Of a stretch of DNA of 52,500 nucleotides, positions 1 to 11,825 are shown in pieces. Below the pieces are notes generated by a model. The model was not told the origin of the DNA and searched no databases. It was given only the letters and a program-made list of their open reading frames with translations. How positions within the stretch are numbered: position 1 is the first letter of the stretch; each line of letters opens with the position of its first letter. Origin of the DNA: Tubiluchus corallicola (Eukaryota > Priapulida > Priapulimorpha > Priapulimorphida > Tubiluchidae); assembly GCA_030141605.1 (NCBI GenBank), contig JAQGDQ010001048.1, positions 1 to 52,500 of the forward strand, in the 5' to 3' direction. Position numbers and translations under genes: made by a program.

Positions 1-1250
1 TAGAAGTATATTATTCAAGACTTCAAGTGTCGATTCACTTCAGTTTTACAGGCTAACGAGTTCAACCATAGACATAGACATAGACATAGAACATTTATTT
101 TCTCCAATTGGTTTAATATCAAAAGTTTTTTAAATATTAAGTAATTATAATCATGGAGCAGGGCAAGGAAGGACCATAGGGTCATCTAGTCTCCTGCCCT
201 TTCTTATAATAAGAAAAAATAATAATAAAAACAGTCTAAGTGATACAAATTATCCAAAAACAACTGAAAACAAAAAATAAAAAAGTTGGATACCAAAATC
301 TAAACAAAACAATACAATTATTCAGTAATTAGGATTATTATATGTAGTAGTTTCAAATGGGGTCTTATTAACAGGGGAATTTGACCAAGGTTAGTGAGTA
401 AAGTTAAAAACTGAGAGTATGGAAAGAAAAAATAAGCATAAAAACGTAAAATATATAAAAATTTATGAGAAAAAGTAAGTATGAGAAAGAGCAACAATTA
501 CTTAGGAGATGAGGAGAAAAAAAGAAAAAACTTGCTAGCTTGCTTATTAGTCTTAACCATGTTTCTATTTGTCCTCCTTCCTATCCGTACAACACCCAAA
601 ACTATGTGTACCCCAAAACTTCTAATATGTCGTCGAAGACTTTTAGAAGTATTCAAGACTTCAAGTGTCGATTAACTTCCGTTTTACAGGCTACTGAGTT
701 CAACCATGTTTCTCCTCATCTCCTAAGCAATTGTTGCTCTTTCTCATACTTACTTTTTCTCATACATTTTTCTATATTACACTTTTTTATGCTTATTTAT
801 TTCTATACTCTCAGTTTTTAACTTTACTCACTAACCTTGGTCAAATTCCCCTGTTAATAAGACCCAATTTGAAACTACTACATATAATAATCCTAATTAC
901 TGAATAATTGTATTGTTTTGGTTAGATTTAGGTATCTAACTTTATTATTTTTTGTTTTCAGTTCTTTTTGGCTAATTTGTATCATTTATACTGTTTTTTT
1001 ATTATTTTTTCTTATTTGTTTTTATTTTTGTTATCTGCAGCATCACCGTTAATTTTTAATATACGAATCTATTTATAACAAAGGGCAGGAGACTAGATGA
1101 CCCTATGGTCCTTCCCTGCCCTGCTCCATGATTATGATTACTTAATATTTAAAAAACGTTTGATACTAAACTAATTGGAAAAAATAAATGTTCTATGCCT
1201 ATGTCTATGTCCATGTCTTTGTCCTCCTTCCTACCCGTACAACACCCAAC
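1..1250. repeat. Tandemly duplicated locus with the same insert in opposite orientations (foldback)
   Basis: Two imperfect inverted arms, about 70-516 and 712-1216, would fold into a long hairpin with a spacer of about 195 bp. The flanks are repeated directly. The left flank is at 1-69 and again at 643-707 (ending gttcaaccat). The right flank is at 571-598 and again at 1221-1249 (gtcctccttcct). So one unit of about 640 bp is present twice with its insert flipped. Each arm contains the gactagatgacc hairpin seen in LINE tails elsewhere in the window. The predicted peptides in 481-821 are by-products of the arms. Confidence 0.7.
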
Positions 1251-1790
1251 TCTCAGTAAGCTGTACAGAAGACATTTACAATGTCGTTACATAATCATAA
1301 ATCCATATACAGACGAAATGATTACAGCTCAGCCCCACCCTGCATCAGGCTGGCACCACATTTGAGTCAGCTGATCAATACCGGAGATGGTGCGTTACAA
1401 CTGCTTGGCTTCAAATCAATGAATTTCTTGCACGCCATGTGTGCGAAGCCAAACACAGGCAACACGAGTGAACTATGTACAGACCCCCTAAGGCATACTA
1501 CAAGCTTCAGAAATCTAGAACATACAAATAAGAAGATGCAGGAAGAGGAGAGGAGAGGAGAGGAGAGGAGAGGAGAGGAGAGGAGAGGAGAGGAGAGGAG
1601 AGGATACTCAGGGCAGCGAGGAAGGATACCGTTTGAATGCAGATCATTTTTATCGACACAACTAAATATGGAAATCTCACTTTTTATAGGTGGAAAGACA
1701 TACATTTCTACCTGTGTTACAAGCCAAGTTGATAGATAAGTAAATAAGTAAACAAACAAACAAACAAACAAATAAATAAACAACTGAATT
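1251..1790. repeat. Unique sequence with a (GGAGA)n microsatellite
   Basis: A GGAGA pentamer array of about 12 units lies at 1544-1602. A short AAAC/AAAT run is at 1750-1782. The small open frames over the array on both strands are composition artefacts. Nothing else was recognised here. Confidence 0.7.
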
Positions 1791-1794
1791 AATT

Positions 1795-2660
1795 AAAGCA
1801 AAACCAAACCCAATATTAAACTGCAGGTCAAAACAATCTACTCTTTAAAATATATGGAAAAAGAACATGCTATTTCTTTCAAAAATGACTTACGTGAAAG
1901 AATTATTACAACACAAATGTAATTTCACGTTGGCGCCACTAGTTCTTCACTGTTACATGCATTTCGCCATTTACTAGTCAGACGGGCAATAGCGCCTGCA
2001 TTTATTCTTTAATCTATTATTTAATTATGAGAAACGCTTTTGCAATATTAATCGCATTAAAATGTATACTTTTCATCGGATTTGCAAATGGGGTAGTACA
2101 TGAAAAATCATTCCGTCTTCCTGTAAAGGAAAACCGGATCATTGTGTAAACATTCGTTCAGAATAAAGAATGCTTTAAAATATTGAAAACTACAATAGCT
2201 TTTTGTAAATCAAAGCTTAGATTAAATAATAACCTCGGATACTCAAACTTTTAAAGCTATGTGTAGCTCAGTGAATCTACTAAGATTGGCAGCGGCGCCT
2301 TTTTGTCACATTCGCGTGGCCGACAAATAGAAGGCGGTATCGTGATAAGGATGATCCTGAATTACAGTGTTAGTTTCTGACATCATATGATGGAGAACCC
2401 ATTTTTCGTGACATCATGCGTCTAAACAGTACTGTAACACCTATGCAAATGTGCTTGACACGCAAGGGAAGACGCCTGCCATTGTACAAACTGTGGTTAG
2501 TTTCTGACGTAAACAATAGCTGTATTCGGTTGCCGTTAATTAACTTTCTAAGCTAATTATTCAAATATAAGAAACAATTGTTAACTTTTATAGGCATTAA
2601 AATGAGATTGAATCTAAACAATCATCCTGTCTTCCTTTACGTAGTAATCTGATTGTTAAA
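1795..2660 (+). mobile_element. Dispersed repeat (family D), copy 1
   Basis: The block aatttcacgttggcgccact..gttacatg..cgccatt..tagtcagacgggca and the following segment around ttatttaattatgagaaac recur at 47420-47990 (same strand), 19240-19640 and 31500-31740 (opposite strand). Ends were not resolved. It is probably a non-autonomous DNA element, with no coding capacity seen. Confidence 0.45.
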
Positions 2661-2942
2661 TCTGAAAATCGTGAACCATGTTGTTACTATTAATGAACGC
2701 GTGTGCAATAATGCACTTGACATATCATCACATCGCGTGCAAACAATGACAATGAAGATATCACACGTACTGAAATCACAGAGTTGATTTGTTTATGAAC
2801 CACGGGGGAATAATTCCCCCCAAGGAGAGAAATTTAGGTTTTTAAGGACAAAACTGGGAACAGGGACTAGCAGGCCCAGTAGCAATATTAATGGAACATT
2901 AATCCGCAAATTACAATCCTGTAAATTACACATGATCTACGG

Positions 2943-3444
2943 CAGGGGTGTGCAAATTATCTGACTAGCCGGGCCATATTAAACTTTCCCGCAATTCCTG
3001 TGGGCCACAGGCAGTTTGATCAAGGAACCAAGTACAGAAGGGCCTAATAACGATTTTTTTTGCATCCGACCTGCGTACATCATTACTACTACCCTCAAGA
3101 AACTATTTTAGAAGTTATTAAAATTTATATTACAAACCATATATTTCTACTTTCAGGACAGATACTGGTAATTTCATTACAATGTATATTAGTAATGTGT
3201 ATCACACAGTCTGCGTAGTACAGTGACATTAAGCTACAACCGTCTTGTAAGGGTTAATGGCATCCGATCTAGTAGAAAAAACTACCCGCCCTATCTTTGG
3301 GAGCGTGGCACGGACTTCAGCTGGATACACTCAATTAATCGCCCGGGCCGCACTTTCATTAGGTTGACAAATCTCTTCGTGGGCTGCACAAATTCTCTCG
3401 GCGGGCCCGCAAGTGGACCGCGGGCCGCAAGTTGCACACCCCTG
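2943..3444. mobile_element. hAT-like MITE (family H1), copy 1, 502 bp
   Basis: It starts CAGGGGTGTGCAAATTATC and ends in the inverted partner TTGCACACCCCTG. The flanks atctacgg and cgctacgg agree at 6 of 8 positions, which suggests a decayed 8-bp target duplication. A second copy lies at 21836-22269. An open frame at 3223-3468 crosses its right end and is not a gene. Confidence 0.75.
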
Positions 3445-3720
3445 CGCTACGGGATATCAGCCTACTAAATGCCACAGAATAATTCATCACTATTTCTACA
3501 CAACTTTTCAAATCTTATCAACATTTGTTATTGATGTTAAATTGTAAAGATCCACTACCTGTATAAAAATTCTCCAAGCAAATCTGACATGTGTAGAATG
3601 TTGGAAAATGAGGCGCAACATTCTAACATAACACGTCATATTATGGCAAAAAGGATGCATGGTGCAATGCACTAAAAATCAGACAATCTCCGAAAAAAGG
3701 GAACGACATTCTCACTTCTA

Positions 3721-4121
3721 ATAAGCCTTTTCACAGTTCCAGCGATTGATGATGATCGTGAAAAGATCAAAAGTTAAGTGTACCACAGAACGCATTTGCA
3801 TACACTTAACAATGCCTCGCCGCTCACACTACTGTAATAGTAACAGTTTTAACAGCTAGCTAGAATCTTACCTAGTTCATTTTTTCTTGGTCTCAAGCAA
3901 GATCCTGCCAGTGAATCACCATATGCACTCTATGCAGATTAATACATAGTTACGAAAAATCCGTGTAAAACAACTGAAGTTACTGAACCGATGTGGTAGA
4001 CAGCTTTGCTTTACCGACATGTCACGTGATGATTGCAGTTAACACACGTTGCTCTAGTACACTTAAATTTTGGCTTACGGCAAGTGCGTGTGTGCAAAAC
4101 GAAACCGAGAAAAGGCTTAAT
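3721..4121. mobile_element. MITE family M, copy 1
   Basis: One end reads AATAAGCCTTTTCACAGTTC and the other ends GAAAAGGCTTAAT. Inside each end is GTTAAGTGTACC or its inverted equivalent. The core contains CTTACCTAGTTCATTTTTTC. Further copies are at 11358-11825, 30365-30760, 35453-35806 and 48920-49234. The target duplication could not be settled because AAT occurs at both borders. Confidence 0.7.
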
Positions 4122-4525
4122 ATAGGCGAAAATGATGGATGGAGGAAAAAAGACTCATAATCACTTAAACAGATTGTTCATGCTAGCACTTACAACATAA
4201 CAGGACACAATAAAAGTTTTAACGACGCGCGCGCATTGAACGTTTCGAATTCGATTAAGATTTTTAATTCAAGAATTTTTTATCTAAAATTATGGATTCA
4301 AATTATTCACTTCTCTAACAACGTCTTTCATCACCAAAACGCTTGAAGCATCAAAGCAATCAAGACAATCTAGCGCAAATTCTATGTATAATTTTAAACA
4401 AATTATTAGTGTCTTTATTACACACAACAAAATCAAGTAATATGCACAATCTTTGCGAGACCGCTTTTTATTTCGTGTTCAAAACTAAAATGTTCAAATC
4501 GAATTCATTTTCACGCTCACCCCCT
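4122..4525. other. Unique AT-rich sequence
   Basis: No exon, repeat or RNA gene was recognised. The start of a long open frame here only leads into the minisatellite. Confidence 0.5.
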
Positions 4526-4539
4526 GAATGTTTACAACA

Positions 4540-6585
4540 TCGTTCATTCCGCTATCTCGTGCATCGTTCATTTCACTATCTCGTCCATCGTTCATTTCAC
4601 TATCTCGTGCATCGTTCATTCCACTATCTCGTGCATCGTTCATTCTACTATCTCGTGCATCGTTCATTCCACTATCTCGTGCATCATTCATTCCACTATC
4701 TCATGCATCGTTCGTGCATCATTCATTCCACTATCTCGTGCATTGTTCGTGCATCATTCATTCCACTATCTCGTCCATCGTTCATTCCACTATCTCGTGC
4801 ATTGTTCGTGCATCATTCATTCCACTATCTCGTGCATTGTTCATTTCACTATCTCGTCCATCGTTCATTCCACTATCTCGTGCATCGTTCATTCCACTAT
4901 CTCGTGCATCGTTCATTCCACTATCTCTTCCATCGTTCATTCCACTATCTCGTGCATCGTTCGTCCATCGTTCATTCCACTATCTCGTCCATCGTTCATT
5001 CCGCTATCTCTTCCATCGTTCATTCCACTATCTCGTGCATCGTTCATTCTACTATCTCGTGCATCGTTCATTCCACTATCTCGTGCATCATTCATTCCAC
5101 TATCTCGTGCATCGTTCATTCCACTATCTCGTGCATCGTTCATTCCGCTATCTCGTGCATTGTTCATTCCACTATCTCGTGCATCGTTCATTCCACTATC
5201 TCGTGCATCGTTCATTCCACTATCTCGTGCATCGTTCATTCCACTATCTCGTGCATCGTTCATTCTACTATCTCGTGCATCGTTCATTCCACTATCTCGT
5301 GCATCGTTCATTCCGCTATCTCGTGCATCGTTCATTCCGCTATCTCGTGCATTGTTCATTCCACTATCTCGTGCATTGTTCATTCCGCTATCTCGTGCAT
5401 TGTTCATTCCGCTATCTCGTGCATCGTTCATTCCGCTATCTCGTGCATCGTTCATTCCGCTATCTCGTGCATTGTTCATTCCACTATCTCGTGCATCGTT
5501 CATTCCACTATCTCGTGCACCGTTCATTCCACTATCTCGTGCATTGTTCATTTCACTATCTCGTCCATCGTTCATTCCACTATCTCGTGCATCGTTCGTG
5601 CATCATTCATTCCACTATCTCGTGCATTGTTCATTTCACTATCTCGTCCATCGTTCATTCCACTATCTCGTGCATCGTTCATTCCACTATCTCGTGCATC
5701 GTTCATTCCACTATCTCGTGCATTGTTCATTCCGCTATCTCGTCCATCGTTCATTCCACTATCTCGTGCATCGTTCATTCCACTATCTCGTGCATCGTTC
5801 ATTCCATTATCTCGTGCATCGTTCATTCCACTATCTCTTCCATCGTTCATTCCACTATCTCGTGCATCGTTCATTCCACTATCTCGTGCATCGTTCATTC
5901 CACTATCTCTTCCATCGTTCATTCCACTATCTCGTGCATCGTTCATTCCACTATCTCGTGCATCGTTCATTCCACTATCTCGTGCATCGTTCATTCCATT
6001 ATCTCGTGCATCGTTCATTCCACTATCTCTTCCATCGTTCATTCCACTATCTCGTGCATCGTTCATTCCACTATCTCGTGCATCGTTCATTCCACTATCT
6101 CGTGCATCGTTCATTCCATTATCTCGTGCATCGTTCATTCCACTATCTCGTGCATCGTTCATTCCATTATCTCGTGCATCGTTCATTCCACTATCTCGTG
6201 CATCGTTCATTCCACTATCTCGTGCATCGTTCATTCCACTATCTCGTGCATCGTTCATTCCATTATCTCGTGCATCGTTCATTCCACTATCTCTTCCATC
6301 GTTCATTCCACTATCTCGTGCATCGTTCATTCCACTATCTCGTGCATCGTTCATTCCACTATCTCTTCCATCGTTCATTCCACTATCTCGTGCATCGTTC
6401 ATTCCACTATCTCGTGCATCGTTCATTCCACTATCTCGTGCATCGTTCATTCCATTATCTCGTGCATCGTTCATTCCGCTATCTCGTGCATCGTTCATTC
6501 CACTATCTCGTGCATCGTTCATTCCACTATCTCTTCCATCGTTCATTCCACTATCTCGTACATCGTTCATTCCACTATCTCGTGA
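4540..6585. repeat. 24-bp minisatellite, about 85 units
   Basis: The unit is catcgttcattccactatctcgtg. Common variants carry ttcc for gtgc, cattg for catcg, or cgct for cact. Longer variants contain a doubled cgttcgtgcatcattc step. Because 24 is a multiple of three and the unit lacks stops in several frames, very long open frames run across it on both strands. The plus frames give an 8-residue repeat like HRSFHYLV and the minus frame gives MNDARDSG. These have no splice signals, no family match and no codon-type divergence, so they are not called as genes. The array lies in the presumed last FEZ intron. Confidence 0.95.
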
Positions 6586-6589
6586 ACAT

Positions 6590-7327
6590 TCGTGATCGAA
6601 CAGCAATTTGCAAGGTTGCTTTTTAAACTAGGCAGCACAGACTTGACTTAGAGATTGCTTAATAACTGTTCAGCCATTTCTAATTTTGCCTCATTTTCCC
6701 CTTACCTGAACGAAATCATAACGAATTCAACAGAAGTCCTCAAAACTCTAGGTGAATTTTTCAAAATTAGATTTATTAAAGCATTCCTGAAGCAAACATT
6801 TTTAGAGTTTGGCACTTTGCCAGCTAGGATATAACACTGAGTGACAGGAATATTTAATATAACTGTGACAGGGGTGGAACCTTACTCATTATCAAGGCTA
6901 ATCCCTGAGAGGAGCAACTGCACTGGCAGAAGTGACTTAGCCATGAAAGAGCGCAGCTTCAATTAAGCAAACAGCCCGACTCAATATGACGAATGAAACT
7001 TTCCACAATGAGTAATGAAGCCAGCTAATTACTGACCAGCCTTAATGTTGCCTAATTTTGGTCGCAGAGTGGACCCCGTGACCACTCAGCTTACCACCCC
7101 CCACCGTACAGTACTACCCTAACTAAGGAATTAATGGTCGCTTGCGAATTCTAATTTTATAGAGTTTTAGTGCCAAAGTCAGCAATGACATAACATTTTT
7201 AGTAACTCTTGTACAACAAACCACTAAACCAGAATTTATAACGTCAACACTAAAGCGGAACACTAGATACATACTAATCAAACACGTAATCTTACATCAC
7301 TATTAAATTAAACTTTTGCATACTTAC
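6590..7327. other. FEZ intron, unique sequence
   Basis: AT-rich DNA between the minisatellite and FEZ exon 6. I looked for the missing last FEZ exon here and saw no match. Confidence 0.5.
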
Positions 7328-7403
7328 TCTTTATCAATATCTGAAGTGCTTGAATACTAGGAGGTCCCATTCCGGAATTATACGGTATGACTGTCGTCAA
7401 GTA
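7328..7403 (-). CDS. Unc-76: FEZ/Unc-76 exon 6 (C-terminal YLTTVIPY block)
   Basis: This exon has 76 nt, acceptor TTTTTGCAG and donor GTAAGTATG. It reads YLTTVIPYNSGMGPPSIQAL, then QILIK, leaving one base (A) that fits the Ile expected in the family's KIL motif. This is the near-invariant FEZ C-terminal block (YLTTVIPY...GPPS..LQIL.KIL). It can splice directly from exon 5 in phase, which gives a shorter linker than in vertebrates. Confidence 0.9.
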
Positions 7404-7580
7404 CTGCAAAAAGAAAATCAAGCTCATGTTGTACTATTTGCACACAAATTTTGCATTTAATAACACACCAAAGAACTTTAATTGGACTGTATTGCCACCC
7501 ATCTTGTTAGCTAGTCTGTTATACACCGTGTATGAGTAGCATGCCTAATCTGCTAATGACACTACAGTAATAGCATAGTG

Positions 7581-7905
7581 CAATAATGACCATTGTTGGC
7601 ATCCTTCTGTCTCGGAAGACAATGGAGTGTGCGCCAAGAGAGTCAGTTATTGATCGCATTGATGGAGCTGCAGCGTCGACTGTGGCTGAGCAGTCCGGTC
7701 CGTGAACCACTGGAATGGCCGCTCCAGGGCGCATGCCTGGGCAAGGTGTATGGAGATCCTGAGTAGCCCAGACAACAGGAACCCCCTCTCTTCCTTGCTG
7801 GTGTAGTCTAAAGGAAAGCGGAGCGATACGTTTGGCACCAGGTTGGCTGTAGGAGATGCCGGAGTCAGTGAGCATGCTGCACTGGTCCGCCTTCAAGGCT
7901 CCACT
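7581..7905 (-). mobile_element. 5S-related SINE, 5'-truncated copy
   Basis: On the minus strand this matches the body of the 5S-headed element at 42297-42800. It includes the stretch from gctcactgactccggcagc to cattgtcttccgagacagaa and the end ggatgccaac. The 5S head is absent. Peptides read from it (for example FPLDYTSKEERGF) appear in both copies only because the DNA is homologous. Confidence 0.75.
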
Positions 7906-8185
7906 CCACCTGTATGTCAGCGTGCTGAAGACATTTGATTAGAGTCAATTGCTAACAGTTTTTCTATACTTTTACATTGGAGTGACCTGTACTGGACGTT
8001 TTTGAGACAATTAGGTGATTGATTCTACATTACTGTGAGTCTAATACAGGCGCCTGTATGGCACCTACTGTATTAGCTTAGTATTGGTAAATGCAGACAA
8101 TCAGCAAATTCGGACCGACGTCTTCCCACTTCTATCCAGCAAACAGAGATATGAGTGTACTAACGAAACCGACAGTAAAGTATGA
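7906..8185. other. Fragment of a dispersed repeat in FEZ intron 5
   Basis: The stretch around gtactggacgtttttgagacaatt resembles, in inverse orientation, 25130-25200 and part of 22560-22640. No complete element could be outlined. Confidence 0.35.
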
Positions 8186-8192
8186 AAAAATT

Positions 8193-8262
8193 TTGCGCTC
8201 CCAGGGATTCGAACCTGGGCCTTCTATTGTCCGGAAGCTACGCTAACCACTACAACGTCATT
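8193..8262 (-). mobile_element. tRNA-like sequence (tRNA pseudogene or SINE head)
   Basis: On the minus strand there is an A-box-like TAGTGGTTAGCGTA and a perfect B box GGTTCGAATCC in the order of a tRNA. The acceptor ends do not pair, the T stem is out of register and the anticodon loop is too long. It is therefore not a working tRNA, but a decayed tRNA gene or the head of a tRNA-derived SINE. Confidence 0.5.
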
Positions 8263-8674
8263 CCATGGTGTTCTAATTTATTACATTCCACGTCGCTTCC
8301 CATCATTATTTTGGACATCCCAAGAATCGTACACTCGAACATAATTCTGAACAGGAGAACAACTGGTCGAAAAAAGTTGCAGATGTTTGTGTCAGGTCTG
8401 AATGAAGCCACGTCTTCGCTTAAGTGGGTGCTGGCTTCATTTTGGGAAGCTGTTTTTCCCACCACCAATCAATAATTCTCTACATTTTCCTTGCTAATGT
8501 TCTACATAAATCAAACGTAGGACAACTCTGCGGGTTCGTTTCCGGGGGCAGGAAAACTTTTACATTTTTCTCGGCGAGTTTACTGATTGTGTTTAAACGC
8601 ACCAGTCAACAGAAAGCATAAATTTAACTTAATGTATAACTACAAATTACAGCCTTCCAACTTTTAAGCTAAAT

Positions 8675-9100
8675 CAGGGTTCCCACAGAGTTTTAAAATA
8701 AATTTCCTGACTTTTCACTGACCAAATATCGATTTTTCGTGTCTAAGATGAGTAGAAATTGCATTACCAAATATTGCATTACCAGTATACATATGCAAAC
8801 ATTTTTGAACATGTACTGATATATAATGTGTCGGTCAATCATTATTTTTGGAACAGAAATCGAAACTGGGAGACTGCCATAGCAAAATTTTATTCGAACA
8901 CGAATCGCTGAAAAATGCGTTTGGAAAAATATCGATTCACTGTGAATATTTTTGCAACCCTTTCCAATTTTCCTGACTTTTTACCTCATTTTCATCATTT
9001 TCCCTGACTGTTTACCAAATTAACTTTATCCCTGACTTTTCCAGGGACTTTCCAGGATAGCCTGTATTTTCCAGGATTTTCCCTGACCGTGGAGACCCTG
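8675..9100. mobile_element. hAT-like MITE (family H2)
   Basis: The ends CAGGGTTCCCAC and GTGGAGACCCTG are inverted repeats with two mismatches. The interior repeats phrases such as tttcctgactttt and ttttccaggactttccagga. The flanks share gctaa, possibly a worn target duplication. It ends about 64 bp below the donor of FEZ exon 5. Confidence 0.65.
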
Positions 9101-9163
9101 GCTAATGATTAACAACCCTCCCGCCACTCAGACTTCCTCCTCTGATTATTCAAAGCAACCTAC

Positions 9164-9402
9164 CGAGCGTCCTTCTCCACTTTTCTCCTTCTTCTTCTTG
9201 TTCTTCTTCTCCATCTGCAGCTGCCTGCGTTTATTCTGGATGCTTAGCAACAGCGAGATGAAGTGATTCTTTAACTCCTTCTCGTACTCCAGCTCGTCCC
9301 GTAAAGCCAACTCTCTGACTAGCGTCTCCGAGTGCTCCTTTATATTGCACTCCATCTCCTCGTAGATGCGAGTCAAATCGCTCACAGATGACTCTTCCAG
9401 TT
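9164..9402 (-). CDS. Unc-76: FEZ/Unc-76 exon 5 (coiled-coil core)
   Basis: The 239 nt encode the most conserved part of FEZ. After the split Lys it reads LEESSVSDLTRIYEEMECNI, KEHSETLVRELALRDELEYE and KELKNHFISLLLSIQNKRRQ, then a Lys-rich tail. The RDELE-EKE-KN-FISLL-QNKRRQ pattern is diagnostic and forms the coiled coil used for dimerisation and cargo binding. The acceptor is TTTCAG (9404-9403) and the donor GTAGGT (9163). The exon ends in phase 0. Confidence 0.95.
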
Positions 9403-9766
9403 CTGAAATGCAGATATCATGTAAAACCATAGATAAAATTAAAAAAGCTGTCAATGTCGCACATTTAATTCGCAATTCTTAATTTAAAGTACTACAATAA
9501 TAATTTAATATGTGCTGCTACCTACATTTAAAATTATTTATTATTGAACTTAATCAAGTTCAATCCAATGCCAGCCAAACGTGTAAGTATTAAATAAGTG
9601 CAGCATCCCTACTTCGTGGAAATTCACTTATCCCGGGTGGGCCTGGAGTGGAACAGCCGCAATAAGTGAGGGAACACTGTACAGGTTGAGTACAAATTGA
9701 CTCTAATTAAACCACTTTAGCATGCTGAATTACAAGCTACACACGTGTCATTACGTGCTGCTTGGA

Positions 9767-9858
9767 TTCGAATTCGAAATACTGAAATTCCATTTGATTC
9801 GAATTCGAAAGTCACAAATTCGACTCTAATTCGATTTCTTGCAGAGAATGCTCGCCCC
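9767..9858. mobile_element. Fragment of hAT-like MITE family H3
   Basis: It has repeated ttcgaattcgaa motifs and a terminal GCTCGCCCCTA close to the right end of the intact copy at 10284-10641. The left end is missing. Confidence 0.55.
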
Positions 9859-10283
9859 TAGTCAATGATACTGTAACCTGCAAAAACTGACAGACCAAAT
9901 TGCAGGTCATAGATTTACTATGATACGACAGCAGCTGCCATTAGAACGAATCTATCCACAATAACCATGGAAACCACAAGGGCAGGAAAATAATTAAATT
10001 TAATCGACTGGCGTCATGGGGAAGCTGAATGTCGCGTGCAGAACCTCTTGAAATCTGAGCAAAAACACTAAACAAACATGCGACGGACGAGGAGAGACAC
10101 CATTGTAAATGATTTCAGTATGGCGTCATACAAATAAACTTGAATTGAGTTCTACGACTGCAGTAAATTCGGGAAAATGCGAGATTTTTGAGGGAGCAGT
10201 TACGTCAATAATTTGGCTATTCGCTTCTTTATGGAAAATGAATGAAGCGTGAAACTGAAAGCCTCCGTAGCCTCTGTGGAGAT

Positions 10284-10641
10284 TAGGGGTGAGCATTCTC
10301 TACCAAAAAGCGAATTCGAATCGACCCGAACTTCAGTGTTTCGAATTGGAATTGAGATTGAACGATTTGGAACAAGTTTTCGAACCACCAGTAAAAATTA
10401 GTCTTACAAAGATCATGCATATCACTAGATTTTTTCTGCAGTAAAAGGACTAGCAATTTTTTTTAAAGTTGTGTGCAGAAATCACAGCTAAATTATGCTA
10501 ATTGCATGATGTTTCAATCGTTTTAATGAGCAGGAACATATGTGATTGAAGTGCTGAATTAGTCGAATCTATATTCGAACTAAAAAACTCGTTCGAATTC
10601 GATTCGAATGTTCGAACTCGAACGTTCGATGCTCACCCCTA
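10284..10641. mobile_element. hAT-like MITE (family H3), intact, 358 bp
   Basis: The terminal inverted repeats are TAGGGGTGAGCAT and ATGCTCACCCCTA. They are flanked by a perfect 8-bp target duplication, gtggagat (10276-10283 and 10642-10649). The subterminal regions are rich in ttcgaa and gttcga. The 8-bp duplication and end sequence fit the hAT superfamily. No transposase is encoded. A right-end fragment lies at about 24060-24203. Confidence 0.92.
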
Positions 10642-10649
10642 GTGGAGAT

Positions 10650-11357
10650 GCAAAAATGTGATTGTTCAAAAACCATGTTAAACGACGTTAAGCTAGCTGA
10701 ACTATGTACACCGTTACTGAAAGTGCATGATAAACCATAGATGCAATAAAAATTAATGTTAAATTGTTTATCATCTTTAACTCCTTCAGGAATGCACCAT
10801 TCAAAATAGGTGTGATAAGACCAATTACTTTTCTGTTATTGTATATGCACAGTAAAATGCTCCATTAAAAATAGAAAAATCTTATTTTCAAACATTTTGT
10901 TGCCTATATTTCATAAATAAAATTAAACGTGATTTTGCTCAAGTAAATTCAAACATGGTTCGATATTTCGGTTAATTGGGCCCGAAAATCCTAAAACTTC
11001 ACAGTCGTCAGCACGAAGGTGTGCCACATTGCCGGTAAGAGTGCATCAGAAGCTGTTATGTAAACGACATTTTCGCTTTATTTGAACTAAATTAGCCAAA
11101 ATTTTGGACTGGTTTTTCACATCTAGGAAAAAATTGGATAATTAGGTAAATGCTAGTAAAACCTAGGAAAATGCTACGGAAAAGTTATCCGAATTTCGGC
11201 TACGAAAGTAAATAAATTTCACCGAAACCGAAACTTAACCGAAAGTGCAATTATCGGCAAACCGGAACGAACTTTGGTTTCGGTCACATCCCTGGTAATG
11301 TTGCAGCTTGTGTACTCCACTTTACTTCCAAATGAGCATTTCACACTTAAGTGACCC
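10650..11357. other. FEZ intron 5, no feature recognised
   Basis: AT-rich unique DNA. A ccgaaac/cggtttcgg-rich stretch at 11180-11292 suggests another worn transposon end, but it was not delimited. Confidence 0.4.
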
Positions 11358-11825
11358 CCTATGCAGTCAATAAGTCTTTTCACAGTTTTTTGGTGTTGCT
11401 GCAGGTCAAAGGTTAAGTGTACCAGCAAAGTGTCTTAAACTACACACGTCACGTGACATGTGGGTAAATGATGATAACGATAAATCTTTTATTATGCCTC
11501 TATTTGCAGACTCAAAACATATGTATTAATGCGAGCAAAGCAAAGTCATCTGCTGCATCGGTTCAGTGACTTCATTTGTTTTACCTGCACGTTACTTAAC
11601 TATGCGTTAGTCTGTGCATAGAGTGATTTACTAGCAGGACCTTGTTTGTGAACAAGAAAAATGAACTAGGTAAGGTTCTAGCTAGCTGTTGAAACTGTTA
11701 CTATTACAGCAGCATGGACTGCGAGGCATTGTCAAGTGTACACAAATGCGCCGTTTGGTACACTTGAACGTTTGACCTTTTCACGATCATCATCAATCGC
11801 TGGAACTGTGAAAAGGCTCATTGTT
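11358..11825. mobile_element. MITE family M, copy 2
   Basis: The left end is CAATAAGTCTTTTCACAGTT and the right end GGAACTGTGAAAAGGCTCATTG. Between them are ggtcaaaggttaagtgtacc, ctctatttgcagactc, gaactaggtaaggttctagc and the inverted copy of the end region. It is the best full-length copy. Open frames in it are short and unrelated between copies. Confidence 0.8.

Noticed and set aside
4540-6585. CRISPR array
   Set aside because: Units are contiguous without unique spacers, and the genome is eukaryotic.
4343-6626. Very long open frames (up to 750 codons on plus, 344 on minus)
   Set aside because: All are translations of a 24-bp minisatellite. Several frames are open at once and there is no conserved domain.
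7519-7896. Gene on the minus strand (125 codons)
   Set aside because: Homologous only to the SINE body at 42417-42800. Both frames differ by indels, so there is no protein-level conservation.
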